Origin: Ignavibacteria bacterium
Lineage (GTDB): Bacteria > Bacteroidota > Ignavibacteria > Kapaibacteriales > UBA961
DNA: 64,000 nt
Direction of reading: 5' to 3'
Assembly: GCA_016720145.1 (NCBI GenBank)
Contig: JADJXV010000003.1
Location: forward strand, 62,001 to 126,000
Shown here: one piece after another, positions 55,169 through 64,000 of the stretch
How positions within the stretch are numbered: position 1 is the first letter of the stretch
Layout of the letters: each line of letters opens with the position of its first letter
The notes under the pieces: generated by a model
Seen by the model: the letters and a program-made list of their open reading frames with translations, nothing else
Database searches by the model: none
What the model was told of the DNA's origin: nothing
Made by a program: the position numbers and the translations under genes

Positions 55169-55386
55169 TGTAGTCTCCATTTGTTCAATTCGGGTGGGCA
55201 CCTAATGTTTCGCTCCGGCTGCAATCGGATGAAACGGCAAGAATTTTGCTGCAAAAATACGGTTAATCCATAATTTGTCGGACTTTTTTTCTCTTCATTC
55301 TATATATAGCTTTTCTGAATTGACTCAACTCATTGCACAAATTGAGATTTTCTCTGACTGCCGAACACATTCTCGTTTGGCTTTTG

Positions 55387-55395
55387 TATTTTTGC
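55387..55395 (+). promoter_or_regulatory. -7 promoter box of the lipase/Fn3 gene
   Basis: TATTTTTGC matches TAnnTTTGC and lies about 40 bp before the signal-peptide ATG at 55435, which would give a short leader. No TTTG is at -33. It supports the chosen start. Confidence 0.5.
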
Positions 55396-55434
55396 AGTGG
55401 TTTCGTCTTTACTCCGAGAATCTTCTCTACCTTT

Positions 55435-58400
55435 ATGAAAATTATACTACTTTGTTTGGTCTATTGTTTGTCCGTCATTTCAATCTCAGCCCGTCATTCG
55501 GATGAATCGACCGCTTTACCGGATACTCCCCTTCTTTTAACGCCAATCGACCGTGCCATAGATATCAATCCCAATGATAACTTTATTGAATGGAAGCCCA
55601 CGCATAATGCTCGTACGTATCGGTTACATTTGTCTTTGAAACAGGATTTTTCTGATACATTACTCTACGAAGGGAATCTGGGGACAACGTATTATTACTT
55701 ATCAACTCTTTCGAATACAACGACTTATTTCTGGAGAGTACGCGGTGAAAATTTAGAGGGCGTCGGCGAATGGTCGAATGCCCGTCAATTTCAAACAGAC
55801 ATTCCGCCCGGTCAGGCAATTGTCATTAAAATTGCCGGTGCAGACTCGCTTATCGGCTATGTAGCGCTCAACAGCGGCACAACGTGGACAGGATTTTACT
55901 TTAATTCAAAAATCAAATCACTCGACAGCAACAACACCGTCGTCTTCACCGAAGAAGACTTCCCTGCTCTCTTTGCGGGTGATTTCACCGTTAGAAGGAT
56001 TGATTTTCTAGGGCTCGATTCGAAGGTGCTCATGGGACACATGTACTATGATTATACCTTTACCGCCTATTACCCGAGTCCGAAGCGTGTCGATATACTG
56101 GTGCAATTCCATAAAAAAAGTGTCATTCCTGCTGAACGTTATCCCGGCTGGAGTTATTATCTCAAAAGCGAACTTCCTCTGACGGCGCTCATTCCTCCGC
56201 AAGGTCTCTTGAAATCTATCAACCACGCCAAAACTCCCCTTATGCTAGTCCACGGCTGGGGCGGCTGGCAATGGCTCTCTACTCCCGATAAACTTTCGAA
56301 TCGACATGACACATGGCAATACCTCTATCCCTTTGACTCACCTATGGATACGACGGCAGCTTTTCTTGGACGAGCGCTTGATATTGTTTCGGCGTATTAT
56401 CCTGGTGCGCCAATTGGTGTAGTAGCTCACAGTACCGGTGGATTAGTCGCTCGCACACTTATTCAAAGCAAGAATTACCATGACAATATCAGTAAATTAC
56501 TCATGCTCGGCACACCGAATCATGGGTCGTACCTCGATTATAAAGTTGCATTTACCGATGAATTCTACCGCGTCGGCAATGAATTTTTGCAACGGTTTGA
56601 TGCGAATTCACCGCTCATGAAGGAAATTACTCCTGCGAGTCCGTTTTTATTTGCGCTCAATGCTACAGCGCCAAAACAGCTTTTCACAAATTCTGCTAAC
56701 TCACTGACTTATTTAACTGTTGCCGGTACGAATCCTATGGCTCTCGCTGTCACACACAGCGAGAATCCTTCTCAAGAAGATGGCGCGGTTGCGATTCAAA
56801 GTGCGAATTTATTTGAATGGAATATTCCGCTTGCTACTGTGCCTCTCGCTCATGCGCCGAATAGTAGTACGGATGTAACAAAAAATTTACTTCAGAATTC
56901 ATCCGACCTCATTGATGCTTTTTTTAATTCGAATTATTCACCGGAATTCCCTCCGTTCAACTTTGAAATTGCAGTTGAAGGACTTTGGCTACGACATGAT
57001 TATGTGGTGAAGCCGGATAGTCGGTATAGCCAAAACAAGAAAATTGTCGAACTCAGAATTCCTGATTTTACAGATCCACGTTTTGATATTATCACGAATT
57101 CTACTTCAAATATCCTGACCTTTGCGCGACCGTATTCAGCACAGAGTGATGCGCAATTATACTTGCAACGTCTTGGCACTACTAATAATTACTTCGGCAT
57201 TAATTCTCAGGGTAATGGAGGGATCGGTATGCCGTTTTCGACGGGGAAATGGACTCCACGTTTTGCCGATTGGATATGGATAACGAACGGAGGGCGTCCA
57301 ATACCGCGGATTATTCCGATTGAAGCAGATACTACTTTTTCTCTGAAATTCCTATCGACGACAATGCAAGAGGTGAGCCCTCTTTCTCCAATTCTCAAAA
57401 GTTGGCTCCTTGGAAGCGATCATCGTCAGGATGTGCAGCTCCTCAGGCCGTCCAATGATACAATCTATTTCACGGTAGATGACTACATGGATACCATGCT
57501 CATCGTACAATTTGCCCCAAATGACTCAATTCCTTCTCAACTTGCTCCAGGAACAGTAGCTGCCACTCAGCGATTTAAGCTCATCGCTCCGAATGGCGTG
57601 TCGGTGGATACGAACGGCTACACCAAAACACTCTATCCTCCTTATGATACCGGAGGATATAAGAATTATGTGTCTGATAATGTATCGTATTACACCATGG
57701 CACGTCCTGTCCCCGGTAGATGGAAAATCGTCACTTCAGCCACAAACTCTACCTTCGTGCAGTCCTATCTAAGCGCTGTTTCACTTAAAATTGCTATCGC
57801 AGACTCGCTCTTTGCACCTAAAGACACTGTACACTTTACGGTCGTTTTACCAAATTTTTTCTATACTAATCCACAAGTTACAACATTGGTTTTTGCTCCA
57901 ACAGATATTCAAGGTTCGAATGTAGCGCTCACGCAAGTTAGTGGCAAACCGCTCGAATATAATGGTTGGTTCGTTGCGCAAACTAATGGTATCTATAGAG
58001 TTTCGGCGAATCTAACCTGCGACTTCCCGGCAGGTCCGATCGAACGTAATACATCACGTTCGGTAGAAGTGACTGATGCCTTACCGGATGCTCCATTCCT
58101 CGTCTATCCTGTCGACCACGACTCGAGTGTTGCGCTTAATCTTGCGCTCAGATGGCAGCATGATTTGCGAGCGCGATCATATCGGGTACAATTCTCCAAA
58201 ACAAGGAATTTCTCTCAAATAATTCATGATTCATTAGGTGTCGTTCCGGTAGAATTTATCATTAAAAAGCTAGATGTCAATACCAATTATTACTGGCGAG
58301 TACGGGCAAAGAACGCGAGAGGACAAAGTGAATGGTCAGTTGTAAATCGTTTTAAAACAACAGCATATCCCTACCTAACTCCATTGTTGACTGCACCAAT

Positions 58401-59496
58401 AAAAGGGAGCTCGACGATTCAAAGTGTATCCGCTATGACATGGATTCTTCCGGTGAGTGCTGAGAAATCTCGCATTCAAATTGCAAAGGATACGACGTTT
58501 AATCCCCCACTCGCACTCGATACAATCATCACCTCTTCGGCTCTCGCGTTCAACATGCAAAGCAATACGAAATACTTCTGGCGAGTGAAATCTATGGGTT
58601 CCGATGGCGAAAGCCCTTGGTCAGAGTACCGGAATTTCAAGCGGTTACTGCCGAGTCCGACTCCCGTGCTCCCACTGAATAATTCTACGAATCTTCCTCT
58701 CAATATCACGCTCAAATGGTATTCTCCGGAGATATCCTTACGATTTGTTGTGCAGATTTCATCAAAAGCAGACTTTTCCGAACTCGTTTTCAATCAAACA
58801 ACTCTTGGTGATACTATAATTTATGCAAATGTTCCTTCGAATTATACGCTTTTCCACTGGAGAGTAAAATGGATCCTCGCTGATGGCACGGAGAGTAATT
58901 GGTCTGAAGTATGGAGATTTACAACTATGGTTGCGCGGCCACGGCTCGACTCACCGGGAGATCAAGTGACAGGAGTGAATCTCAATCCAACGCTTACATG
59001 GAATTCTGTAACGGGTGGAATGTCATATCACTTACAAGTATATACAGATCCTTCACTTACATCGAAGTATTTTGAAGATTCCCTCTTGATCGTAATTGCA
59101 AAGTCGCTCAAAAACTTACCACCACTCACAAATTTCTACTGGAGAGTGCGGGCACGCACTGTGTCCGGAGGCAGTGAATGGTCGGATGTGTGGAAATTCA
59201 GAACCGGTGAACCTATCACAGGTGTCGATGAACGAGAATCATCGAAATGTTCTGTCAATATCTATCCGAATCCTGCGGGACAAAAAGCATACCTTACAAT
59301 TTCCGGAGATAAAGCATACGAATACTCTCTAAAAATCACAGATTTACTTGGAGCAGAAGTCTATCATGGAGTGGGCGCTAAGATGAACGGAACAGAAGAA
59401 ATGATCGAACTGGAAATGCCTGAAACACAAGGAATCTATTTTTGTAGTATTTACATTGGTGGACAAACTTTCACTCATATTATTCTTCGTAAGTAA
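55435..59496 (+). CDS. Large secreted lipase/Fn3 protein with T9SS tail
   Basis: About 1,353 residues from the ATG at 55435-55437, because a signal peptide (MKIILLCLVYCLSVISISA) starts there; the open frame reaches 55333. A first Fn3-like domain (about 25-130) precedes an alpha/beta hydrolase domain with LMLVHGWGGWQW and the nucleophile elbow AHSTGGLVAR, plus LGTPNHGSYL. After a beta-rich middle come several Fn3 repeats with YYWRVRAKNARGQSEWS and FYWRVRARTVSGGSEWS. The C-terminus, starting NIYPNPAGQ, is a T9SS sorting domain. It would be a cell-surface or secreted lipase or esterase. Substrate unknown. Confidence 0.85.
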   Translation: MKIILLCLVYCLSVISISARHSDESTALPDTPLLLTPIDRAIDINPNDNFIEWKPTHNARTYRLHLSLKQDFSDTLLYEGNLGTTYYYLSTLSNTTTYFWRVRGENLEGVGEWSNARQFQTDIPPGQAIVIKIAGADSLIGYVALNSGTTWTGFYFNSKIKSLDSNNTVVFTEEDFPALFAGDFTVRRIDFLGLDSKVLMGHMYYDYTFTAYYPSPKRVDILVQFHKKSVIPAERYPGWSYYLKSELPLTALIPPQGLLKSINHAKTPLMLVHGWGGWQWLSTPDKLSNRHDTWQYLYPFDSPMDTTAAFLGRALDIVSAYYPGAPIGVVAHSTGGLVARTLIQSKNYHDNISKLLMLGTPNHGSYLDYKVAFTDEFYRVGNEFLQRFDANSPLMKEITPASPFLFALNATAPKQLFTNSANSLTYLTVAGTNPMALAVTHSENPSQEDGAVAIQSANLFEWNIPLATVPLAHAPNSSTDVTKNLLQNSSDLIDAFFNSNYSPEFPPFNFEIAVEGLWLRHDYVVKPDSRYSQNKKIVELRIPDFTDPRFDIITNSTSNILTFARPYSAQSDAQLYLQRLGTTNNYFGINSQGNGGIGMPFSTGKWTPRFADWIWITNGGRPIPRIIPIEADTTFSLKFLSTTMQEVSPLSPILKSWLLGSDHRQDVQLLRPSNDTIYFTVDDYMDTMLIVQFAPNDSIPSQLAPGTVAATQRFKLIAPNGVSVDTNGYTKTLYPPYDTGGYKNYVSDNVSYYTMARPVPGRWKIVTSATNSTFVQSYLSAVSLKIAIADSLFAPKDTVHFTVVLPNFFYTNPQVTTLVFAPTDIQGSNVALTQVSGKPLEYNGWFVAQTNGIYRVSANLTCDFPAGPIERNTSRSVEVTDALPDAPFLVYPVDHDSSVALNLALRWQHDLRARSYRVQFSKTRNFSQIIHDSLGVVPVEFIIKKLDVNTNYYWRVRAKNARGQSEWSVVNRFKTTAYPYLTPLLTAPIKGSSTIQSVSAMTWILPVSAEKSRIQIAKDTTFNPPLALDTIITSSALAFNMQSNTKYFWRVKSMGSDGESPWSEYRNFKRLLPSPTPVLPLNNSTNLPLNITLKWYSPEISLRFVVQISSKADFSELVFNQTTLGDTIIYANVPSNYTLFHWRVKWILADGTESNWSEVWRFTTMVARPRLDSPGDQVTGVNLNPTLTWNSVTGGMSYHLQVYTDPSLTSKYFEDSLLIVIAKSLKNLPPLTNFYWRVRARTVSGGSEWSDVWKFRTGEPITGVDERESSKCSVNIYPNPAGQKAYLTISGDKAYEYSLKITDLLGAEVYHGVGAKMNGTEEMIELEMPETQGIYFCSIYIGGQTFTHIILRK

Positions 59497-59541
59497 TTCA
59501 TTGTACATGAATATTCGTTAAACCGATACTTTCAAATACTT

Positions 59542-61791
59542 ATGGCAAAAATAAAACCAACACTGTTCGAGCAGCTCAAAAGTGAGGAAGCTATTGAAAA
59601 TCCTCAAGAGCCGACCGGTGTGAGGTACTCAGCTTTTGTACGTTGGTGTATAATTATCATCACTCTTGTGAGCTGCTCGGCACTATTTCCCAGCCGGAGC
59701 GGAATTTCCGACTCACCTTCTCTGACAGGCACTTCGATGATTGGGTTGAATTGGCCTGAAGAGACACTCAAGGCCAATTTCACGTTTCCTATCTACAAAT
59801 CACAACCTGTCTATTCTGCTGAAGTAAAGCAAGCACGTGAGTTTGCACCACCTGTTTTTACGCTCAATCCTGTGACACAGCGAATCGCAGCTCGCAATGC
59901 CGACGCAATTATTCAAGCTATTCTCTCCCTACCTGACAATCCAAACGCGAATCCAAACGCGAATCCGAGTCTTCCGCTTTCGGAGTCTAATGCTCGTAAA
60001 TGTTATCAATTTGATCCTGTTTTCCGTCGAAAAGCACTTTTACGAATCGACCGAGAATTATTGAAATTGTTGAATTCTGTGTATCAAACCGGATTCATTA
60101 ATATTGCCAATGACAAGTTTCCATCGACCGATATTATCATCAAGCAATCTTCGATAGTAGAACAAATACTACCTGCAGAGAAATTTCTCGACTCCTCAAG
60201 TATGCTCAAGCTTTCAGAGTCTATGCTGAGGAATTCTTTGCCGACCAATGAAGCGGATATTGCACTCGAAATTGCAATGAAGTCATTTATTCCCAATCTG
60301 TTGTATTCGTCTCAAGCTACGGAAGAGGCACGGAAATTAGCCGAACTCTCCGTACCTAAAACTATCGGAATCGTACGATCAGGTGAGATTATCATAGCAA
60401 AAGGTGAACAAATCACCGAGAATACGGTTCTGAAGATTCAATCCTATGGCAACTCGCGCTTGCTTCATGGCGAAAAAGATATTTCTTGGGTGATTCTCCT
60501 TGGCAATCTTGGGCATACTGCTGCAATTTATTCTATTCTCCTGCTTTTCTTGTTCTATATCCGCAGGGCAATGTTTAATGACAACTTACAGCTCGCCGGG
60601 CTCAGTTCGATGATGCTGTTCGTCGCACTTCAAGCTTGGGCGACGATGCACTGGAATGTGAGCTTCGCAATTGAATATGCTGTTATTATTCCGACGTTGT
60701 CTATGTTATTTGCGATTTTATTTGACTCTCGAACTGCCTTTTATGCTACAGTTGCGATGGCACTTATGCTTGCCGGGATTCGTGGAAATGATTATTCAAC
60801 TGCAGTAGCAATGATGCTTGCGGGGATGTTTGCTGCCTATACCGTACGAGATTTACAGAACAGAACTCAAATTTTCAAGTCAATTTTTTCAGTTTTTCTT
60901 GGCTTTGCATTACCGATTGCAGCGCTTGGAGCGCAGCGTACCCTCGAGCTCCCGATGCTCGCTTCACAGTTAACAGTAGCACTTATTAATTCTGCAATTT
61001 CGCCTTTGATTACGTATGGTTTGTTATTTTTAGTGGAACGTACCTTTAATATAATGACAGACTTACGCTTACAGGAATACGATAATCTCGATCATCCTCT
61101 ATTAATCGAGTTATCTGAAAAAGCACCCGGCACTTATCAACACACATTAACAATTGCACGTTTATCCGAGTCTGCAGCAAGAGCTATAGGAGCCAATGCA
61201 TTACTTGCGAAGGTTGGTGCGTATTATCATGATATTGGGAAAATCGCAAAATCGGAGTATTTTGTGGAGAATCAAATTAATATTGATAACAAGCATGATC
61301 GATTACAACCGCGGAAAAGCGCATCGGTAATACGTGATCATGTTGAAGAAGGAATTGAACTTGCGCTGGAATACAAGCTTCCAAAACGTATTGTTGATTT
61401 TATTCCGATGCATCACGGTACAATGCTCATCAAGCATTTTTATGCAAAAGCTTTAGAAGATGCAGAAACGACATCTGTAGAAGTGAATGAGGAAGATTAC
61501 CGTTATCCGGGTCCAAAGCCCTCAACACGTGAAACGGCGATCGTGATGCTTGCCGATGCTGCAGAAGCACTTACACGCGCTCGCAATGATGATGACCGTG
61601 AAGATTTTGAACAAACGATGGACTCAATTATCCGTGACAGATTGCTCGATGGTCAATTCGACAGTTGCGACCTGACGATGAAAGATATCCAGCTTATTAA
61701 AGATGCATTTGTTAAGAATTTGGTTGGAATTCACCATCATCGTATTCAATACAAACCTCTCCCGAGCGATGATCTCCTTGAAAATGAATGA
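59542..61791 (+). CDS. 7TM-HD family phosphohydrolase
   Basis: 749 residues. The N-terminal domain (residues about 60-300) is extracytoplasmic and flanked by a first helix. Seven transmembrane helices occupy about 310-500. The cytoplasmic HD domain follows: GTYQHTLTIARLSESAARAI, then YYHDIGKIAKSEYF with the HD motif and HHGTMLIKHFY. Members of this architecture (PgpH, YqfF) are c-di-AMP phosphodiesterases or of unknown substrate, so c-di-AMP is possible only. It starts 45 bp after the lipase gene. Confidence 0.9.
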   Translation: MAKIKPTLFEQLKSEEAIENPQEPTGVRYSAFVRWCIIIITLVSCSALFPSRSGISDSPSLTGTSMIGLNWPEETLKANFTFPIYKSQPVYSAEVKQAREFAPPVFTLNPVTQRIAARNADAIIQAILSLPDNPNANPNANPSLPLSESNARKCYQFDPVFRRKALLRIDRELLKLLNSVYQTGFINIANDKFPSTDIIIKQSSIVEQILPAEKFLDSSSMLKLSESMLRNSLPTNEADIALEIAMKSFIPNLLYSSQATEEARKLAELSVPKTIGIVRSGEIIIAKGEQITENTVLKIQSYGNSRLLHGEKDISWVILLGNLGHTAAIYSILLLFLFYIRRAMFNDNLQLAGLSSMMLFVALQAWATMHWNVSFAIEYAVIIPTLSMLFAILFDSRTAFYATVAMALMLAGIRGNDYSTAVAMMLAGMFAAYTVRDLQNRTQIFKSIFSVFLGFALPIAALGAQRTLELPMLASQLTVALINSAISPLITYGLLFLVERTFNIMTDLRLQEYDNLDHPLLIELSEKAPGTYQHTLTIARLSESAARAIGANALLAKVGAYYHDIGKIAKSEYFVENQINIDNKHDRLQPRKSASVIRDHVEEGIELALEYKLPKRIVDFIPMHHGTMLIKHFYAKALEDAETTSVEVNEEDYRYPGPKPSTRETAIVMLADAAEALTRARNDDDREDFEQTMDSIIRDRLLDGQFDSCDLTMKDIQLIKDAFVKNLVGIHHHRIQYKPLPSDDLLENE

Positions 61792-61802
61792 CATAGCTTT
61801 TA

Positions 61803-61840
61803 AATAACAATAGCCCATACATTTATGGGCTATTGTTATT
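61803..61840. terminator. Bidirectional intrinsic terminator
   Basis: AATAACAATAGCCCA pairs perfectly with TGGGCTATTGTTATT over an 8-nt loop. The flanks (AGCTTTTA / TCTAAGCT) also pair partly. It lies between the convergent 7TM-HD and DoxX genes. Confidence 0.9.
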
Positions 61841-61867
61841 TCTAAGCTGTATCTTCATCAATTCACA

Positions 61868-62314
61868 TCACTTCCTCTTCTTTTCCATTGAAATACTCCC
61901 TACAATCAAAGCCGCAGTTATAAATACAACGTTTTTGATGATATACTGACCAACTAAAGATGGACCGTATGGAAAAGTGTTAAAACAGACTTCAGGAACA
62001 ACGAATAAAGGTAAAAATGTACCAATCATGTGAATAAGAAGCATAAGTATGGTAAACGGAATGAATCGCCTGAATAATAATCCCATGCCTATCATCACTT
62101 CCCATATTCCAAGAGCAGGGACAAATATCGTCGATGGGAACCACGAAAAAGTAGCTTGCACCAGATCATGTGCCGGGCTGATTCCACCTATTTTCAAAGC
62201 ACCGAACCATATATAAACAATTGCAAAGGCAATGCGCAGCCACAAAATGCCATACGTAGAAATTGATGTACTTTGCAGTAATACTAATGGGTTAATTTGA
62301 GAATTTTTCTTCAT
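61868..62314 (-). CDS. DoxX family membrane protein
   Basis: 148 residues with four hydrophobic segments (starting WLRIAFAIVYIWFGALKI). WEVMIGMGLLFRRFIPFTILM matches the second and third helices of DoxX-like proteins. The family is loosely tied to respiratory or redox membranes, and no enzymatic role is set. It is monocistronic, with a -7 box upstream. Confidence 0.8.
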   Translation of the reverse strand: MKKNSQINPLVLLQSTSISTYGILWLRIAFAIVYIWFGALKIGGISPAHDLVQATFSWFPSTIFVPALGIWEVMIGMGLLFRRFIPFTILMLLIHMIGTFLPLFVVPEVCFNTFPYGPSLVGQYIIKNVVFITAALIVGSISMEKKRK

Positions 62315-62387
62315 GATTTTACTTTTTGTTGGAGTAAAATATTGATACTCACTGTGGGAAATAGTTGAATTTTAGTCGATTAGCTCA

Positions 62388-62395
62388 CAAAAATA
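62388..62395 (-). promoter_or_regulatory. -7 promoter box of the DoxX gene
   Basis: On the minus strand TATTTTTG matches the consensus and would give a leader of about 65-70 nt. No clear -33 TTTG. The rest of 62315-62595 holds a second -7 box for the SDR gene on the plus strand (TAAATTTG at 62549-62556). Confidence 0.5.
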
Positions 62396-62548
62396 CAGAT
62401 TATTTTTTGGAGCGAAATTGAAGTCCTGTCTGAGGTGAACTAATTTGCCGACGTAACTGTTAGATTTATACGTATTACCGAAATGTCTGTATTCAATTTC
62501 AATCAACCTATCATTGAAAAACAAGTTCTGTGAACCGTTGTAATTCGG

Positions 62549-62556
62549 TAAATTTG
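62549..62556 (+). promoter_or_regulatory. -7 promoter box of the SDR gene
   Basis: TAAATTTG followed by CC matches TAnnTTTG, about 40 bp before the GTG start of the SDR. The -33 region has only a weak match. Confidence 0.4.
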
Positions 62557-62595
62557 CCGTTAATCCATCTTAACAAGAATATATAAAAGTACGAA

Positions 62596-63480
62596 GTGAA
62601 AATAACAGAATCAACAGTAGCCGTTATCACCGGCGCTTCATCTGGAATAGGCGCAGCGCTTGCGATACAGCTTGCAAATCGTGGTGCTTCTGTTGCTCTT
62701 GTAGCCCGTAGAAAACATCGACTTGATGAGCTTGTACAACGTATCACATCAAATGGTGGCAAGGCGGTGGCAATAGTTGCGGATGTATCTGTTAAGTCTC
62801 AAGCAGAACAAGCTATTACAGATACTGTCAGCCATTTTGGTGGGATTTCACTCCTAATCAATAATGCCGGTAGAGGTAATGTGGGATCCGTTGAAGATAC
62901 GACGAGTGAACAATTAACATCAATTTTTGGGGTGAATGTATTTGCATTATGGTACATGACAGCACCTGTACTTCCGATGATGAAAAATCAAGGATATGGA
63001 GCAATTGTCACGGTATCTAGCGTTGCGGGTGGAATTGGCTATCCCTATGATTCTGCGTATGTTGCTGCAAAACACGCTGCGATTGGGTTTCATGCATCTC
63101 TTCGAGCAGAACTTGTCGAAACAGGTGTAGAATCGTATGTAATATGTCCCGATGGTGTAAGTACCGAATGGAGTACAGTGACGGAGGGTGGAGTAATTGG
63201 TGATTTGTTTTTGGGAGGAATCAAACGTTCTCGTGTTATCGCAGAAAACCGTGAAATTCCACGTACTCCTCTTTCCCGTATGATATCTGCTGATACAGCC
63301 GCACAAATCATTATTGCCGGTATCGAATCCGGAGAAGAATCTGATATTTTTACTCATGATGGTACGAAAGATCGAGCAGTCCGTGCTGTAACAAATCGCG
63401 CTGAAGTAGAACGTGAAATGCTACCATTATTCTTAGGTATGCAAGCAGAATATGTAGAACTATATCCGCAAAAACATTAA
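62596..63480 (+). CDS. Short-chain dehydrogenase/reductase
   Basis: 294 residues from a GTG start at 62596-62598 (MKITESTVAVITG). The NAD(P)-binding motif GASSGIG (about 15-21), NNAG (about 90) and the catalytic SxnYxxxK (VSSVAGG and YVAAK) are present. It acts on an alcohol or ketone; the SDR subfamily is not specific. It is followed by a patatin-like gene after 17 bp and may be cotranscribed. Confidence 0.9.
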   Translation: MKITESTVAVITGASSGIGAALAIQLANRGASVALVARRKHRLDELVQRITSNGGKAVAIVADVSVKSQAEQAITDTVSHFGGISLLINNAGRGNVGSVEDTTSEQLTSIFGVNVFALWYMTAPVLPMMKNQGYGAIVTVSSVAGGIGYPYDSAYVAAKHAAIGFHASLRAELVETGVESYVICPDGVSTEWSTVTEGGVIGDLFLGGIKRSRVIAENREIPRTPLSRMISADTAAQIIIAGIESGEESDIFTHDGTKDRAVRAVTNRAEVEREMLPLFLGMQAEYVELYPQKH

Positions 63481-63497
63481 GTAACGTATTGTAATTC

Positions 63498-64000
63498 ATG
63501 AAACTTTTGCTACTCATTTGTACGATCGTCCTTGATGGATTGCTGCTGCAATGTGTAGCTTACGGCAGTATTGATTCAGCGAATACTTCACCTAGAGTGG
63601 TTACGTGGAAAATTCCAAATCGTGAAGTTTATCGCCCAAAAGTAGCTGTAGTCCTATCCGGCGGTGGAGCGAGAGGCATGGCGCAAATTGGCGTACTCAA
63701 GCAATTAGAACAAGCCGGTATCCCAATTGATTATATAGTAGGTACGAGTATTGGCGCTATAATTGGCGGACTGTACGCATCAGGTTATTCGGCAGTAGAA
63801 TTAGATTCTATCCTCGGGACTGCTGAATGGGAAAAAATCCTTTCTTTACGGAACGAACAGCAACGATCCGACTTATTTCTTGATCAGAAAATAGAGAATG
63901 ACCGAAGTTTGCTGACGGTGTGGTTCAATAATCTCAATGTCGTTATTCCCCAATCAATTTCCGGTGGTACACGGCTCACTTCTATGCTACAAGAGCTCGT
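63498..64000 (+). CDS. Patatin-like phospholipase (cut by right edge)
   Basis: A signal peptide (MKLLLLICTIVLDGLLLQ) precedes the patatin domain: the oxyanion-hole motif LSGGGARG and the nucleophile motif GTSIG near residue 90 are both in place, and the catalytic Asp lies beyond the window. It would hydrolyse phospholipids. Members with a signal peptide often carry a C-terminal BamA-like barrel (PlpD type); this cannot be checked here. Confidence 0.9.
   Translation, partial: MKLLLLICTIVLDGLLLQCVAYGSIDSANTSPRVVTWKIPNREVYRPKVAVVLSGGGARGMAQIGVLKQLEQAGIPIDYIVGTSIGAIIGGLYASGYSAVELDSILGTAEWEKILSLRNEQQRSDLFLDQKIENDRSLLTVWFNNLNVVIPQSISGGTRLTSMLQEL

Noticed and set aside
1..64000. tRNA, rRNA or transposase genes
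   Set aside because: I looked on both strands and recognised none. A tRNA with unusual sequence could be missed by eye.

Overview
The window is bacterial and looks like a chromosome segment from the Bacteroidota/Chlorobi (FCB) lineage, probably a Kapabacteria- or Ignavibacteria-like organism. Evidence: (i) several genes are preceded by the Bacteroidota-type -7 promoter box TAnnTTTG, once with a TTTG box exactly 19 nt upstream; (ii) four or more secreted proteins end in a type IX secretion (T9SS) type A sorting domain (YPNP start, beta-rich tail of about 80 residues); (iii) it carries a PorW/SprE-like TPR lipoprotein, an M61 peptidase, a DUF1501/DUF1800 pair and methylmalonyl-CoA mutase. The species assignment is inference. 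I recognised no tRNA, rRNA or CRISPR array.

Layout. 1-3.0 kb: a CcoI/FixI-type copper P-type ATPase (cut by the left edge) divergent from a Crp/Fnr regulator, with a perfect Crp/Fnr-like operator between them. 3.1-14.9 kb: a long leftward run with a sigma54 response regulator and cytoplasmic sensor kinase, a small proline-rich protein, the PorW-like lipoprotein, an M61 peptidase, a J-domain protein, a frameshifted glycosyltransferase-like gene and a large FAD/Fe-S oxidoreductase. 14.9-16.8 kb: three tandem paralogous secreted proteins, the third broken. 16.9-19.3 kb: pyrE, recX, recA. 19.5-21.3 kb: a cobalamin riboswitch ahead of a frameshifted BtuG-like (DUF5074-type) beta-propeller with a T9SS sorting tail. 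21.5-29.2 kb: ppk1, a LolC/E-type permease, a VOC protein, a WYL regulator, an esterase and an ATP-grasp enzyme. 29.3-33.5 kb: leftward hslU, hslV, lolD-like and an S10 peptidase. 33.9-36.7 kb: a small HicB-like protein, a CPBP protease, a TPR protein and a lipoprotein. 36.7-45.7 kb: a tight leftward operon mutB - DUF1800 - DUF1501 - lipase-like lipoprotein - SASA esterase.

45.7-49.7 kb is the most unusual stretch. A 91-bp direct repeat (88/91 identical) brackets 3.8 kb holding three co-oriented leftward genes: a secreted protein, a lipoprotein and an OLD-family ATPase/Toprim nuclease. Each gene is followed at its 3' end by a member of one family of long imperfect palindromes. The repeat copy next to mutB contains the likely mutB promoter, so the other copy probably supplies a promoter for the island genes. 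The layout resembles a gene-cassette array, but I see no integrase and no canonical attC core.

50-64 kb: a WD40 lipoprotein, a 10-bp minisatellite and a palindrome cluster, hisS, a frameshifted dacB with a very basic insert, a 1.35-kDa-residue-scale (about 1,350 aa) lipase/Fn3 protein with a T9SS tail, a 7TM-HD phosphohydrolase, DoxX, an SDR and a patatin-like phospholipase cut by the right edge.

At least four genes (glycosyltransferase-like, third paralogue, BtuG-like, dacB) are broken by single-base shifts, several in runs of six identical bases. This could be sequence error or real decay; the reading frames continue cleanly on the far side, which favours error or recent mutation.
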